Shown: positions 33,124 to 45,070 of the stretch, one piece after another
How the letters are laid out: every line of letters starts with the position of its first letter
Position numbering within the stretch: the first letter of the stretch is position 1
DNA from: Anisodus tanguticus
Lineage: Eukaryota; Streptophyta; Magnoliopsida; Solanales; Solanaceae
Length of the DNA: 64,000 bases
Assembly (NCBI GenBank): GCA_034509755.1
Contig: CM067559.1
Location: 14,738,501 to 14,802,500, forward strand
Direction of reading: 5' to 3'
Made by a program: the position numbers and the translations under genes
The notes under the pieces: model-generated
Told to the model about the DNA's origin: nothing
Databases searched by the model: none
Seen by the model: the letters and a program-made list of their open reading frames with translations, nothing else

Positions 33124-33612
33124 TCAAATACCAATTAAACATTCATTCGTTCTCGAACGGAAGGAAACGAACAAAGGGAATGCACCGGAAAAAGTGAACA
33201 AGACAGGATATATGCTCTGCATATCAGACTCGGTCTCCCAAGTTGCCTCCTCGACTGGACGATACCTCCATTGAACCTTTACTGCATCTATATCCTTCGA
33301 TCTCAACTTTCTCACCTGCCTGTCTAAAATAGTCACAGGCTCCTCCACGAACTTTAGATTCTGATCAAGCAATACATGGTCCCACTGGATAATATAAGAA
33401 TTACCAGCATGATACTTCTTCCGCATAGACACGTGGAAGATTGGATGAACGCCTAAAAGACCTAGTGGCAGACCCAACTCATATGTCACCTCTCCTACTC
33501 TCTGAAGGACCTCGAATGGTCCGATATACCTCAGACTCAACTTTTCTCTCTTGTCGAATCTCATCACACCATGCATGGGTGTAACCTTTAGAAGAACCTT
33601 ATCACTAACCAT
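33124..33612 (-). pseudogene. Integrase C-terminal domain with chromodomain
   Basis: The frame reads GDKVLLKV-like SDKVLLKVTPMHGVMRF, then LSLRYIGPFEVLQRVGEV and LGVHPIFHVSMRKK, the GPY/F region of gypsy integrases. FVEEPVTILDRQVRKLRSK, KVQWRYRPVEEATWE and SDMQSIYPVLF follow, matching the group II chromodomain of Tekay elements, which is thought to steer insertion toward chromatin marks. The stop codon at 33124-33126 lies next to the LTR. The 5' side of this frame is broken, so it is not expressed alone. Confidence 0.9.
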
Positions 33613-36120
33613 GAACTCTAAATCTCGGACCTTCCGATTCGCATACTCCTTCTGTCTGCTCTACGCTGCCAGGAGCTTGTCTTGGATCACCTTCACTCTC
33701 TTCAAAGAGTCTCTCAATATATCAGTACCCTAATGACGTACCTCAAACGCATCAAACTAACCAATCGGATACTGGAGTGATAGTTGTTATTGTACGCAAA
33801 CTTTGCCAAAGGTAGGTGTTGGTCTCAATGACCCTCAAAATCAATCACGCAGGCTCGTAACATGTCCTCCAATACTTGAATAGTCTGCTCGGACTGTCCA
33901 TCTATCTGAGGGTGAAACATTGTATTGAGATCCAAACGACTACCCAACTCTCTCTGCAAAGTCCACCAGAAATACGAAGTAAACTAAGTACCCCAATCTG
34001 AGATTATAGAAATAGAAACCCATGAAGACGAATAATCTTTCATATATAGATCTTAGCCAACTTCTCTACATTATAAGTTATCTGAACTGGAATCAAATGT
34101 GCAGACTTGGTTAGTCTATCAACAATGACCCAAATAGCTTCAAATGTTCACGAAGTCTTGGTCAATCCCACAACAAAGTCCATAGCGATCCTCTCCTAGT
34201 TCCACTCAAGAATGGGCATCCTCTAAGACACATCACCTGGAGGCTGGTGCTCATACTTGACATGCTGGAAATTCTGACACTAAGACACAAAATAAGCAAT
34301 GTCTCTCTTCATCCTCTCCCACCAGTAGTGCTGCCTCAAATCATGATACATCTCAGTAGCACCTGGATAAATCGAATACCTAGAGTTGTGGGCCTCCTCT
34401 ATAATTAATCTAGTCAAATCTCCCACACGAGGCACACACACACTCTATTATTGATCCTCAAAACACCCTCACTATCAATCATGGTCTTCTTGGCCTCACC
34501 ACTCATCACCTTATCTTGAATCTTACACAACCCCATATCAACATACTAGTGTGCCCGAAACCGATCTAAAATAGACGACATCGCCTCCATACAAGCTAGA
34601 ATCCTACCCGGATTCAAAATATCAAGTCTCATAAAATAGTTGTCCAGAGACTGGACCTCCAATGCTAAGGGACGCTCGGAAATAGCTAAATAAGATAAAC
34701 TCCCCATATTGACCGTATTTCGGCTTATAGCATCTGCCATCATATTGGACTTGCCTAGATGATTTCATAATCCTTTAACACCTCCATCCACCGGCGCTGC
34801 CTAGAATTCAATTCCCTCTGATTAAACATATGTTGAAGACTACGGTGGTCGGTATACACCTAACAATGAACACCATAAAGATAATGCCTCCAAATATTTA
34901 ATGCAAACACAACGACAACCAACTCCAAATCATGAACATAGTAGTTTTTCTCGTACACCTTCAACTGCCTCGATACATAAGCAATCACCTTACCCTCATT
35001 CATCAACACACAGCCCAAGACAATCCTAGAAGCATCACAATACACAGTAAAGTCTTTCTCTTTCACTGGAAGGGATAAAATCAGGGTTGTGGTATATAAA
35101 GTCTTGACCTTTTGGAAGCTCTGCTCACACTCGTCAGACCACTAGAAAGAAACCTATTTCTGAGTCAAAAGCGTTAGATGAAAAGCAATAGAAAAGAATC
35201 ATTTGATGAACTAGCGATAGTAGTTAGCAAAACCCATGAAACTCTGAATCTCTATCACATAAGTCAATTTAGGTCAGTCCATAATTGCCTCTATCTTCTT
35301 AGGGTCAACCATAATCTCATCCTTAGACACCACGGGTCATAAGAATGCCACACAACTCAAACAAAATTCACACTTCAAGAATTTAGCATACAACTCTTTC
35401 TCCTTCAAAATCCCAAGGACCACTCTCAGATGCTGCTAGTGATCCTCCCGACTCTTCAAATAGACCAAGATATCATGAATGAACACAGTCACAAAAGAAT
35501 CCAAATAGGGCTTAAATACCCCATTCATCAAGTCCATGAATGTTGTGGGGGCATTGGTAAGCCCAAATGACATCATCAAGAACTCATAATGCCCATAACG
35601 AGTTCAAAAAGCCATCTTGGGAACATCTTCGGCTCGGATCTTCAAATGTTGATATCCGGACCTAATCAATCTTTGAAAACACAGAAGCACCCTAAAGTTG
35701 GTCGAACAAATCATCAATACGCGAAATCAGATACTTGTTTCTAATACTGACTTTGTTCAACTGTCTATAATTAATGCACATATGCATAGTGTCATCCTTC
35801 TTCTTCATGAACAAGACAGGAGCACCCCACGGAGATACACTCGGTCAAATAAAGCCCTTACTTAATAAATCCTGAAGTTATTCCTTCAACTCTCTTAATT
35901 CTGCTGGAGCCATATGGTACGGAGGAATAGAAATGGGTCGAGTACCCGACTTGAGATCGATACATAAGTCAATGTCTCTGTCTGGCGGCATACCTAGCAA
36001 ATCTGAAGGGAAGACCTCTGTGAACTCACTAACTACCGAAACAGAATCAAGGGAAGGAGTCTCCACACTCGTATCCCTAATATGAGCAAGATAAGCCAAA
36101 CAACCCTCGTTCATTAACTT
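33613..36120 (-). pseudogene. Gypsy reverse transcriptase, RNase H and integrase core, broken
   Basis: RT begins at 36114 with DIDLCIDLKSGTRPISIPPY and continues with SVSPWGAPVLFMKKKD and CINYRQLNKVSIRNKY. The catalytic YxDD box near 35470-35485 reads FIHD, with histidine for the first aspartate. RNase H is at 35066-34860 (FTVYCDASRIVLGCVL, AYVSRQLKVYEKNY). 34743-34546 is the link region with ADAISRN. Integrase motifs include ERIAMDFVVGLTKT and IWVIVDRLTKSAHLIP (about 34195-34090). Stops, frameshifts and the lost aspartate make this copy non-functional. Confidence 0.88.
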
Positions 36121-36249
36121 CCTAACCTGAATATAAAAAATAACCTTCCTAGGAGCAGGGCTGTGAGCGCCTCGCTACTCTAACCTCGGAAGACCAGGCA
36201 TAGCTAGAGTGATCATCCTGGAATAGCAATCCAGAATCGTATGATATAG

Positions 36250-36540
36250 TAATAGTCAATCCATACCTGAAATAACATTGAAATCCACCATATCTAAGAT
36301 GACCAAATCCACCCACGTGTCGTATCCCATGAAAGTAACTACACATATGCGATATACTCTATCAATAATTACAGAATTATCGACTAGTGTAGACACACAA
36401 ATAGGAATATCAAGCATATCACACCATATCTCCAATTTAGCAGAAACGTATGCAGATGCATTATAGAATGTAGACAATGGATCAAATAACACAGTAGTAG
36501 ACTGATGATCGACTGAGATAATACACGTGATAACTGTGTT
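36250..36540 (-). pseudogene. Gypsy protease
   Basis: The frame at 36492-36256 reads VLFDPLST-like MLFDPLSTFYNASAYVSA, with Leu for Gly in the DPGST active-site loop. It ends with LVILDMVDFNVISGMD, the conserved protease C-terminus. It would cleave the Gag-Pol polyprotein in particles; the glycine loss probably inactivates it. Confidence 0.82.
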
Positions 36541-36639
36541 GGATGCCTCAGCCTCGACCCTACTAAGGAATACATAGCAATGGGTGCGTCCTACCTCAGA
36601 CTGAGTACCTTGCTGGCCACCTCGGCCCTATAGAGATCA

Positions 36640-37979
36640 TTATCTCCCTAACTGAGATCCATCATACCTATATTGATGGCCACCATGACCTGACATGGAT
36701 CTCCCCCGGCTAACCTGACTACCACATTTGGCTGGCTGTGTTGGAGTCCTGAGTGCATGGGATGCACTCGATGTAAGTTTGGGGCTATCTCTCTTGAAAT
36801 GCCCAACCTCTCTACACTCAAAACAAGTCATGTCTGCCGAAGGCTGATGAATAGAGATAGAAAAACATGAACCACCACGGTCGAAATATCTAGTATGATA
36901 ACCCATAGACAAATGTCCCCCACTATAACCATCAGTAATCTGTAGAGCTGTCTGGACTGGTCGACTCGGCTACGACTATTGATAACTCCCCTAATACCCA
37001 TAACCATGAAAAATAGAACTATTGAACTGATTATATCCCTTAGCCCCCTTATCGGGCTCATATCTAGAAAAATCACATATCACTCGCTCTGCCTCGGTAG
37101 GTAACAATGGCATCACATAATGAGATAAGACATGAAAGTAAGTCTCATACTGCGCAACTAAAGTATTTCCCTAGCTAATCTTCTAGAACTCATCTCTCTT
37201 GCGCAAACACAAGTTCAACGGAATATAATTCTCCAAGAAAACCTAGTAGAATCGAACGTATGTTAATGGAAGCGTCCCCACAGGAAAACAATCAACATAC
37301 ATCATTCATCACTGCTTTGCATCACCTCTAAGCTAAAGGGACACAAAACTAACCTCATTAGACTTTAAATTACCCAAGGTATGCAACATTTAATGGCTGC
37401 TCACAATGAACTCATATGTATCCTCCTCAGGCTGCCCAAATAACTCAGGAGGCTTTATGTCCGAAAAGTGCTCCCAAAGCTTCCGCTCATCACGGGCCAT
37501 AGTTATCCCTCTAATAGGACAAGGACCAAACTCTGGAGTATGAACCTCATTAATACTTGGTGTTGATATCGCTGCAGGCTGAATACCAAGAGTATAAAAC
37601 TCGGGGGTCTGAGTTTGCCCCCCTCTTGTACGGGTTTGAGAACCACCCGGAGTAGTAGGATGTGCGTCTATCTGAGCGAAGCCATCTAAAACACTCAACA
37701 ACATGACTAGTATATCTTATAGCACCAGTTTAGCAATAAATTCAGGCTGGTCCCATCTCCTCCTATAGCATATCATCTTGAGGCTCAATATGTGGCTCTA
37801 GAGACTCTGATCTAGTATGAGCCTGACCAACTCTCTATGCTCCACCCCGAGTTGGTGCTACTGCTCTGGCTCTGGCCCGGCCTCATGCGCGTGCTCTACC
37901 ACATCCACGCGCAGCCAGTGCCAGGTCATGTGTCTCATCTCTCACCGTGTCGGCATGAGTCCTCACCATCTGTGAGAGA
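36640..37979 (-). pseudogene. Gypsy Gag with zinc knuckle
   Basis: The likely start is ATG at 37979 (MVRTHADTVRDETHDLALAA), followed by an RGRARARAVAPTRGG stretch common in Tekay Gag. 37704-37390 continues with RTRGGQTQTPEF and WEHFSDIKPPELFGQPEED, a retrotransposon Gag motif. The CCHC knuckle near 36830-36790 reads CFECREVGHFKRDSP, with the last cysteine changed to serine. Several stops interrupt the frame. Confidence 0.82.
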
Positions 37980-38144
37980 ATAGAAACAACGATCAAATAC
38001 CAATTTGATTCAACTTAGCATGAAAGGAATGAAGAAGGTGAATTTTCCTAAATATTCCATAGCCTCCCAAATATAAGTACATATGTCTCCGCATCAATCT
38101 GCGAGACTCTACTAGATATTGCTCTCGAACTTAAGACTATTTAA

Positions 38145-38162
38145 CCTAGGACTCTGATACCA
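38145..38162 (-). other. Primer binding site of the chromovirus
   Basis: The minus strand reads TGGTATCAGAGTCCTAGG, four bases beyond the LTR end, a match to initiator tRNA-Met over its first eleven bases. Confidence 0.9.
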
Positions 38163-38166
38163 ACTT

Positions 38167-40259
38167 TGTCATGACTCCTTTACAGGAATTGTGGTGGCAC
38201 CTACATAATCCTACCACGTAGGACGTGCAAACCACTCCCGAACATCATAAATATGATAAGATATAAATAAAAGCGAAAGAAACATAGTTCTACATAAGTC
38301 ATCTGATAATATACAATGCGGAAGAAAACATAAGTATGTCACAACCAAACACCCCCAAATGATTTAGTATGTAGGTATGAGAGAACTAACAATCTGTTAC
38401 AAGTCTGAGAAATGGGGCACAAAAACCAACACCAAATACATAGTCTGAAACAAGTCTCTCAAGTGAAATAAAAAGATTTTGATAAAGAAGAAACATCTAA
38501 GGGTATGCCAAAAATAGCATCCCCACCCTGAATACCGAGGATCAACTACTCGAGTTCAGCCACGTGGTCTCGAGTTGGTGGTCAGATATGTATATGTATT
38601 AAGGAACGATGCAGCATGTGTAGTATGAGTACACATCCTACCCCCGTAGACATCATAGTCCTACAACGATGGAAGTACATAATAAAAAATAAATATCAAG
38701 TTGACATCAAGTAATCCTATGCTACACAGTCCAACAATCCAAATAAAGTCAAATAGTCCACATAAAGGTTCACATGCTTCCTTGTTCACTAAGAGTTTAT
38801 ACCTATCCAGATTATTCCGCTTTCAAAAGTTCTACCATTATTCAAGTATCAACAAGTATAATCCTTCCATATCCAGACTTAGTCAAATCATCAACAATTA
38901 CTAGCATTGCCCCTCATTTGCGCCTCGCAACGGTCGAAGTCTATTCACGCATATACTACTCGTTAATACAAGATTTCATAACATACAAGGATAAAGATCT
39001 TACAAAAATGACTTGAAATATCAACCCGAGCACACGCCACCAAGACTCAAACTTAATACTAAAAACCATTATTGCATACTAAGTAATCATACCCATAAAT
39101 TAATTAGAATCTATTCACATTTGAACCCTCAATTGAACAATAATCAAAAAGCCCCAAATTTGAAACCCTAGAATCCCCCCCCCCTTTTTTAAAACAATCT
39201 TCTATAATAAAATTCAGCTTAGAAACATGATTATTTATCATTACCCAATCCTAATTCACACTAATATCACTTTTAGATCCACAAACCTCCATTAAAATCA
39301 ACTATATAACTCTCTTATTCTCATAAACACATGGAATCCATTTTCCCCAACATAATAATATGCTAAACCGCCATTAAGATCTTATAAAGATCACTTAAAC
39401 CATAAAAGGGGGAAAATCTATTACCTCAAGGCCAAAATGCTCCTAGGGTTCTGAATTTCCTCCATGGCCAGCGCTGGTTTTGAGATTTCTAATTTGGGTA
39501 AATAATTTTTTGACCTAGGGATTATACAGGGATATGGTAAAATATTTCCGCCCGAGCAAAATTGACTCCGCTGGAAAGGACCCGCTACGACAGAAAGCCA
39601 TTCGCTAGGGCGAGGTTCACTTGACATCTTACCCCTCGCCACGGCGGACCCGATTCTGTAGAGGCGAAAACCCAAAATCCCCAACCTCCGCTTTGGCGAG
39701 CCAACCTCCTGTCGCAGCAGATATTGGTGCTGCCATGGCGGACACCAGACACTAGCAAAGGAAAACCACCAACACCTCTCTCAAACATTTGAAACACTCC
39801 CAGGACCCCCCGAACACAAACTAGATATGCTTATTTAAGGTAAACAGTACTACAAACTCACTTGTACCTTAGGATTTCAATAATAACCGAGCCAATGAAT
39901 ACTTTTGTAAAGGATGGCCCGGGAAAACTATTAACCAAATTTTACAAATAGAGCCACAAAACACATCTGATTACCTCGGGAAGCAAACCAATGACTTGAC
40001 TAAGTCATAAATGACCCTCCGAACTACCAAAAGCGACGAAACCCAGAAACGAACTCATCTAACCAGAAGTCAACTTTGAGTCAAACTAATTAACTCTAAG
40101 TTTCCAAACTTGGGTTTTTTCATCCGAAACTCATACAAATAGACCTCGGCATATGTGCCACCCATACATGCATATCACAAACCCCACATAGATACTACGG
40201 GAAGTGTCAAACAAGAAAATAAGAGTCTTTAGCCAAAAATGACCGGACATATCGTTACA
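38167..40259 (-). repeat. 5' LTR of the chromovirus, 2093 bp
   Basis: Begins TGTCATGACTCC and ends ATATCGTTACA on the plus strand. It aligns with 30222-33123 except for an internal deletion of about 807 bp at about 38900. The many point differences between the LTRs suggest an old insertion. Confidence 0.92.
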
Positions 40260-40264
40260 GACTC

Positions 40265-41775
40265 ACATTCATTTTTATACGGATAAATGTTTTCAAAGAA
40301 TTCAGCATTATCTTATTCAACTATCGTATTAACTTAGATGTTGGGATTTTAGATTTATGAACCAAGAATCGACATTCTTTACTGTAGGTTGCATATCCAA
40401 TGAAAACAAAATCCATAGTTTTTTATCTTAGTTTGACCCTTTTGGGTTTAGGAACTTTTACTTTAGCTAAACACCCCCACACTTTGAAATATTTCAAGTT
40501 GGGTTTTCTTCCTTTCCATTTTTCATATGGAATAGATTGTATTTTACTATGGGGCATTCTATTAAGTATTCGGTTAGCTGTAAGGATAGCTTCCCCCACA
40601 AGTTCTGCAGCAAACTGAAACTTATTAATAAAGCATTCATTGTTTCCTTTAATGTTTGGTTTTTCCTTTCCACAATTCCATTGGATTGTGGTGTGTAAGG
40701 GACGGTAGTTTGATGAATAATTCCATATTCTAAACATATCTCTTCAAAATGAGATTCATATTCTCCACCCCTATCACTTCTTATCATTTTTATCTTTTTA
40801 TTCAATTGATTTTCAACTTTATTTTTGTATTGCTTAAATGCTTCTATTGCTCATCCTTACTATTAAGCAAATCAACATAGCAATATCGAGTGCAATCGTC
40901 AAAAAGTTATGAAATACTTTTTCCCACCTCGTGATGGTACTGACTTTATATCACAAATATATGTATGAATTAAGTCTAAATGATTGAAATTCATTTCAAT
41001 AGACTTATAAGGATGTTGAACAAAATTAGATTCAACACATATTTGACATTTTAATTTATTTCACTCGAATTTAGGTAATATTTCTAAGTTAATCAAATTT
41101 TGCAAGGGTTTATAATTAACACCACGAATCATTTGACTCCAATAAATAAGACGAAGCTAGAATTTTATTAATAATGTCAACAACCATTACATTAATTTTG
41201 AAAAGGCCCTCGGTGAGGTAACCTTTTCTTATAAACATCTCATTTTTGCTAAAAACAACATTCTCAGAAACAAAAATGCACTTAAACCCGTTTTTAACGA
41301 GCAATGCGTCGGAAATTAAGTTCTTCCTAATTGTAGGAACATAGAGAACGTTGTTGAGAGTCCACAGCTTGTTAGAAGTCATCTTCAAACATATATTCCC
41401 ATATCCTTCCACCTTGTCTGTTGCAGTATTTCCCATGGAAAGATCTTCTTCGTGTCCGATCGGAGCATAAGTAGCAAACGTTTCTTTGACAGCACAAACA
41501 TGTCGAGTGGCTCCTAAATCAATCCACCACCCCTTTGGATTTCCAACTTAATTTCATTCTGTCAACATAGCACATAGATTATCCATTTCATCATTCTTTT
41601 CTACCATATTTGTCTGATCCTTTTACTTGCCTTTCTTAGGGGCACGATAATCCGGAGCCTTGTGGCTAGGTTTTCCACAATTATAGATCTTGCCTTTGAA
41701 TTTTTTCTTGTTTTGGTCCTTCCTTTGTCCAGAAGACTTCTTTCTTTTCTTATTATTTGGAGCAGCTTCTGGCCC
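40265..41775 (-). pseudogene. copia Gag end, protease and integrase (first part of the split element)
   Basis: The zinc knuckle region reads YNCGKPSHKAPDYRAPKK, with the first and last cysteines lost. Protease has WWIDLGATRHVCAV, with Leu in the DSGA loop. 41436-41116 covers MGNTATDKVEGYGNICLKM and LNNVLYVPTIRKNLISDALL (GAG-pre-integrase). Integrase shows CQICVESNF, KMIRSDRGGEYES and TPQSNGIVERKNQTLKE (40805-40494). A frameshift near 40620 is followed by ILNRMPHSKIQSIPYEKWKG. It ends in SDNAEFFENIYPYK at the gypsy insertion. Tork-type copia by memory. The 5' LTR and most of Gag are absent; at 41775 the sequence changes to a PMD gene. Confidence 0.9.
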
Positions 41776-41975
41776 CACCCCCTTCTGGTGCCACCACCAC
41801 CTCTATGACCATGACCACGATCACCTGTTGTCTGATATAGGATCTCTGAAACACGTTCATACATACGTTCGACCTCTTGTGATTGTTTGATACCTGACTC
41901 GGCTCTCTGAAATATCTGGACAACAAATCGTGCTATCTCGGGGATAGCCATATGCTCCATGCCCAATTGACGCAC
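41601..41975 (-). other. Chimeric open frame joining PMD exon 4 to copia Gag
   Basis: A 124-codon frame starts with the PMD tail MRQLGMEHMAIPEIARFVVQ and crosses at about 41775 into copia Gag DNA. The second part is not in the Gag frame: Gag would read KKRKKSSGQRKDQNKKKF, while this frame gives RKERSLLDKGRTKTRKNSK. It is therefore a fusion by accident rather than a designed protein. Confidence 0.6.
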
Positions 41976-43672
41976 CGTCTGTTCGGTCTGTAGCTATATT
42001 TGTTTGCAAATATTAATAATTGAATAAATTTATAACGTAATAATTAAGACGATTAATTAAGCTTCAGTGTGGTAAACTTACCAACACCTCATACTGTCCC
42101 GCGAGTGCTGGATATCCTCGGTCATCTGGATCACGTCTCTCAGGGTTGTCAATCAAGTTATGTGTGATCTACCGGTACCACTCTATATGAACATGGGTCA
42201 GAGTCGTATGTCCGACCACCACTAATGTCTCAAGCCTCTGAGCCCAACGATCGGTATGGGTCTACATAAAGGCCTAGTATGCATCAGTGGCGGTCGAACG
42301 CTCATCCCGCATATAATGGTTGTGCTCCCAAATAATCGGCTAGGTATATTTTGTACATGCCAAAATTGTCATAATACGCGATCGTGTGCGTGATCCTCAA
42401 CTATGTCCAAGTGTGTCAACGGACACCGCGACATCCACACGGGATTACGAGCCCTACAAAACACCGGCAACTAATCCAAAACATGAACATACGGCCTCCA
42501 TATAAAAAGCTGTAAAACAATGATCCTAAATTAGTAAACAATAAAGACAAAAATAGTAATAAAAAGATAATAATGTAAAATCAAACAAATTTACTTTGTC
42601 CTACGTCATATGATCTAGCTGATTTCTGAACGGAAGAGTATTGTGGTGCGTATCCACTTCTCAGGATATACCTCTCGTTCATCTCCGCGCGTAGGGCATG
42701 CCATCAGCAATGAAGGCAGACTGAGGGTGCGCAACTACGGGCTAAAAAGGCATCATCCTATCCCACACCTATAACTAAAAGGGTCATTTAAAAATGTTTT
42801 ATTAGTCGTCATTTCAAAAAGCTATATTTAGAATAAAATTACACACACTTAAATATATTACATGGAGGAGCACATGAAATCCACCGACATCACTCATATC
42901 GCCCATAGACATCGATATAGTGATCGATACATGTAATCCTGAACAGCGCCGCCCCAGCTGTAACATCCCAACTGGTCCAGATCGTCTAGAAATGACAAAT
43001 ACTTTAAGCTCACATGGGAATCCGATGTGTTCGAGAACATGATGCCCCCGAATATGATGAGTAAATACAAACGGGCACGATGATCCATATTCACCCGAGG
43101 TATGCCGTCTGTAATAAGATGTTGCATATCTATGAGGCGCAAGTGAGCACAAACGGAAAGCATCGACATCCAACTCTGTCCATGGATATCACCCTATTGA
43201 GGCACGTATCCATTGAGCCTAATCAACTCCTGCCCAAATGACGGTGGCTGTTGAGGATTCTCAATGTATGACGGAAGTCCATCTGCTTGTAGTTCATACA
43301 TGACCTCGACATCTTGAAGCGTGATAGTAGCCTTACTAGTGCGGAGATGAAATGTGTGAGTCTCCGGTCGTCATCACTCAACCATGGATGTCACAAGAGC
43401 CCGATTATGTTGTACCCGACCAGCAGAGACACAATGGTAGATACCGCTCCGATACAATATCTCTAAGATGTGGGGATGTGTGGGCCGAGCCGCTAAAAGA
43501 TCCCACGCATGTTCCACCCTACGGTAACGGCACAACGTACTCATATCTATCCCGCCATCCCATAATAGTTGGGACCTTCGATTACCTTGTAGATGAAGTA
43601 CTGATGTATCGAAGGGCCCCAGATGAAGGTTGGGGTCAATGGAGGTGTCGTATCTGTATTAACAATGTTTAA
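41775..43672 (-). pseudogene. Plant mobile domain (PMD, MAIN-like) gene remnant with four exons
   Basis: Exon 1 (about 43672-42862) contains DVEVMYELQADGLPSY, ITDGIPRVNMDHRARLYLL, SLKYLSFLDDLDQLGCYSWG and AVQDYMYRSLYR, typical PMD motifs. Exon 2 (about 42779-42594) has WDRMMPF, PVVAHPQSAFIADGMPYARR. Exon 3 (about 42511-42100) has IWRPYVHVLD and NPVWMSRCPLTHLDIVEDHA, then DRVLWQFWHVQNIPR. Exon 4 (about 41993-41775) has VRQLGMEHMAIPEIARFVVQ and a GHGHRGGGGTRRG tail. Introns have GT and AG borders. Several stops replace Trp or Gln codons (for example before PVVAH). PMD genes occur in hosts and in Mutator elements; which type this was is not clear. Confidence 0.82.
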
Positions 43673-43759
43673 ATTATTCATTAACATATAATATTAATTA
43701 TGTAATCCTTTATCGAAAAATTATACTAACTAAATTTGCTAATTAGATAGTTAATATGT

Positions 43760-44955
43760 TGTTCAATCCTAAACTAAGGATTAACTATTTATAATTAATA
43801 ATTTTTAATTAATTATTATACTAACTACAATTAACTAACTAACTAATATAATATTAATGATATTCTTAATCCTAAACTAATGATGCTCAATCGTAGACTA
43901 AGGATTAACTATTTCTAACTAATATTTTTTAATTAATCATTATACTAACTACAATTAACTAACTTATGTAATATTAATGATATTTTTAATCCTAAACTAA
44001 TGATGTTCAGTCGTATACTAAGGATTAACTATTTATAATTAATAATTTTTAATTAATCATTATACTAACTACAATTAACTAACTAATGTAATATTAATGA
44101 TATTTTTAATCCTAAACTAATGATGTTCAATCATAGATTAAGGATTAACTATTTCAAATTAATAATTTTTAATTAATCATTATACTAACTAATCTAATAT
44201 TAATGATATTTTTATCCTAAACTAATGATGTTCAATTATAGATTAAGGATTAACTATTTTTAATTAATCATTATACTAACTATAATTAACTAACTAATAT
44301 AATATTAATGATATTTTTAATCTTAAACTAATGATATTCAATCCTAGACTAAGGATTAACTATTTCTAATTAATAATTTTTAATTAATTATTATACTAAC
44401 TACAATTAACTAACTAATATAATATTAATGATATCCTAAACTAATAATGTTCAATCGAAGACTAAGGATTAACTATTTCTAATTAATATTTTTTATTAAT
44501 CACTATACTAACTACAATTAACTAACTAATATAATACTAATGATATTTTTAGTTTTAAACGAATGATGCTCAATCCTAGACTAAGGATTAACTATTTCTA
44601 ATTAATATTTTTTAATTAATTATTATACAAATACAATTAATTATCTAATATAATATTAATGGTATTTTTAATACTAAATTAATGATGTTCAATCGAAGAC
44701 TAAGGATTAACTATTTTCAATTAATAATTTTTAATTAATCATTATACTAATTATAATCAACTTACAAATATAATATTAATGATATTTTTAATCCTAAACT
44801 AAGGATTAACTATTTCTAATTAATAATTTTTAATTAATCATTATACTAACTTTAATTAACTAACTAATATAATATTAATGTTGTTTTTAATCATAAACTA
44901 ATGATGTTTAATCCTAAACTAACTATGTTCAATCCTAAACTAAGGATTAACTATT
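43760..44955. repeat. AT-rich minisatellite, about eleven units of 95-145 bp
   Basis: Each unit contains AATATTAATGATATTTTTAA, CTAAACTAATGATGTTCAAT, CTAAGGATTAACTATT and TAATTTTTAATTAATCATTA in that order. The GGATTAACTATT word recurs near 43778, 43903, 44021, 44147, 44243, 44353, 44467, 44583, 44703, 44798 and 44943. Units vary in length by internal deletions. It lies next to the 5' end of the PMD remnant. Confidence 0.88.
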
Positions 44956-44976
44956 TTTAACTACTATTGATAATTA

Positions 44977-45070
44977 ATTAGATAACTAATTAGCACATTA
45001 ACTAATAAAATTAGATAACTAATTAGCACATTAACTAATAAAATTAGATAACTAATTAGCACATTAAATT
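44977..45070. repeat. 33-bp tandem repeat, nearly three copies
   Basis: Units start at 44977, 45010 and 45043, each ATTAGATAACTAATTAGCAC followed by ATTAACTAATAAA. The first two are identical and the third diverges at its end. Confidence 0.9.

Larger units (their letters stand above)
30222..40259 (-). mobile_element. Tekay/Del-type chromovirus (Ty3/gypsy), complete, nested in copia
   Basis: The 10,038-bp element has two LTRs (30222-33123 and 38167-40259), a PBS at 38145-38162 and gag-pol on the minus strand ending one base before the 3' LTR. The integrase C-terminus carries a chromodomain-like segment, marking it as a chromovirus, probably the Tekay clade. It is inserted between the integrase and reverse transcriptase of a copia element, with GACTC duplications. 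Many stops show it is inactive. Confidence 0.95.
30217..40264. repeat. Target site duplication GACTC of the nested gypsy element
   Basis: GACTC is at 30217-30221 and 40260-40264, immediately outside the two gypsy LTRs. Removing one copy with the insert restores an open copia reading from NECE into SSSENLND. Confidence 0.96.

Noticed and set aside
41601..41975. Functional PMD-Gag fusion protein
   Set aside because: The copia part is read out of the Gag frame, and the PMD exons upstream are full of stops.
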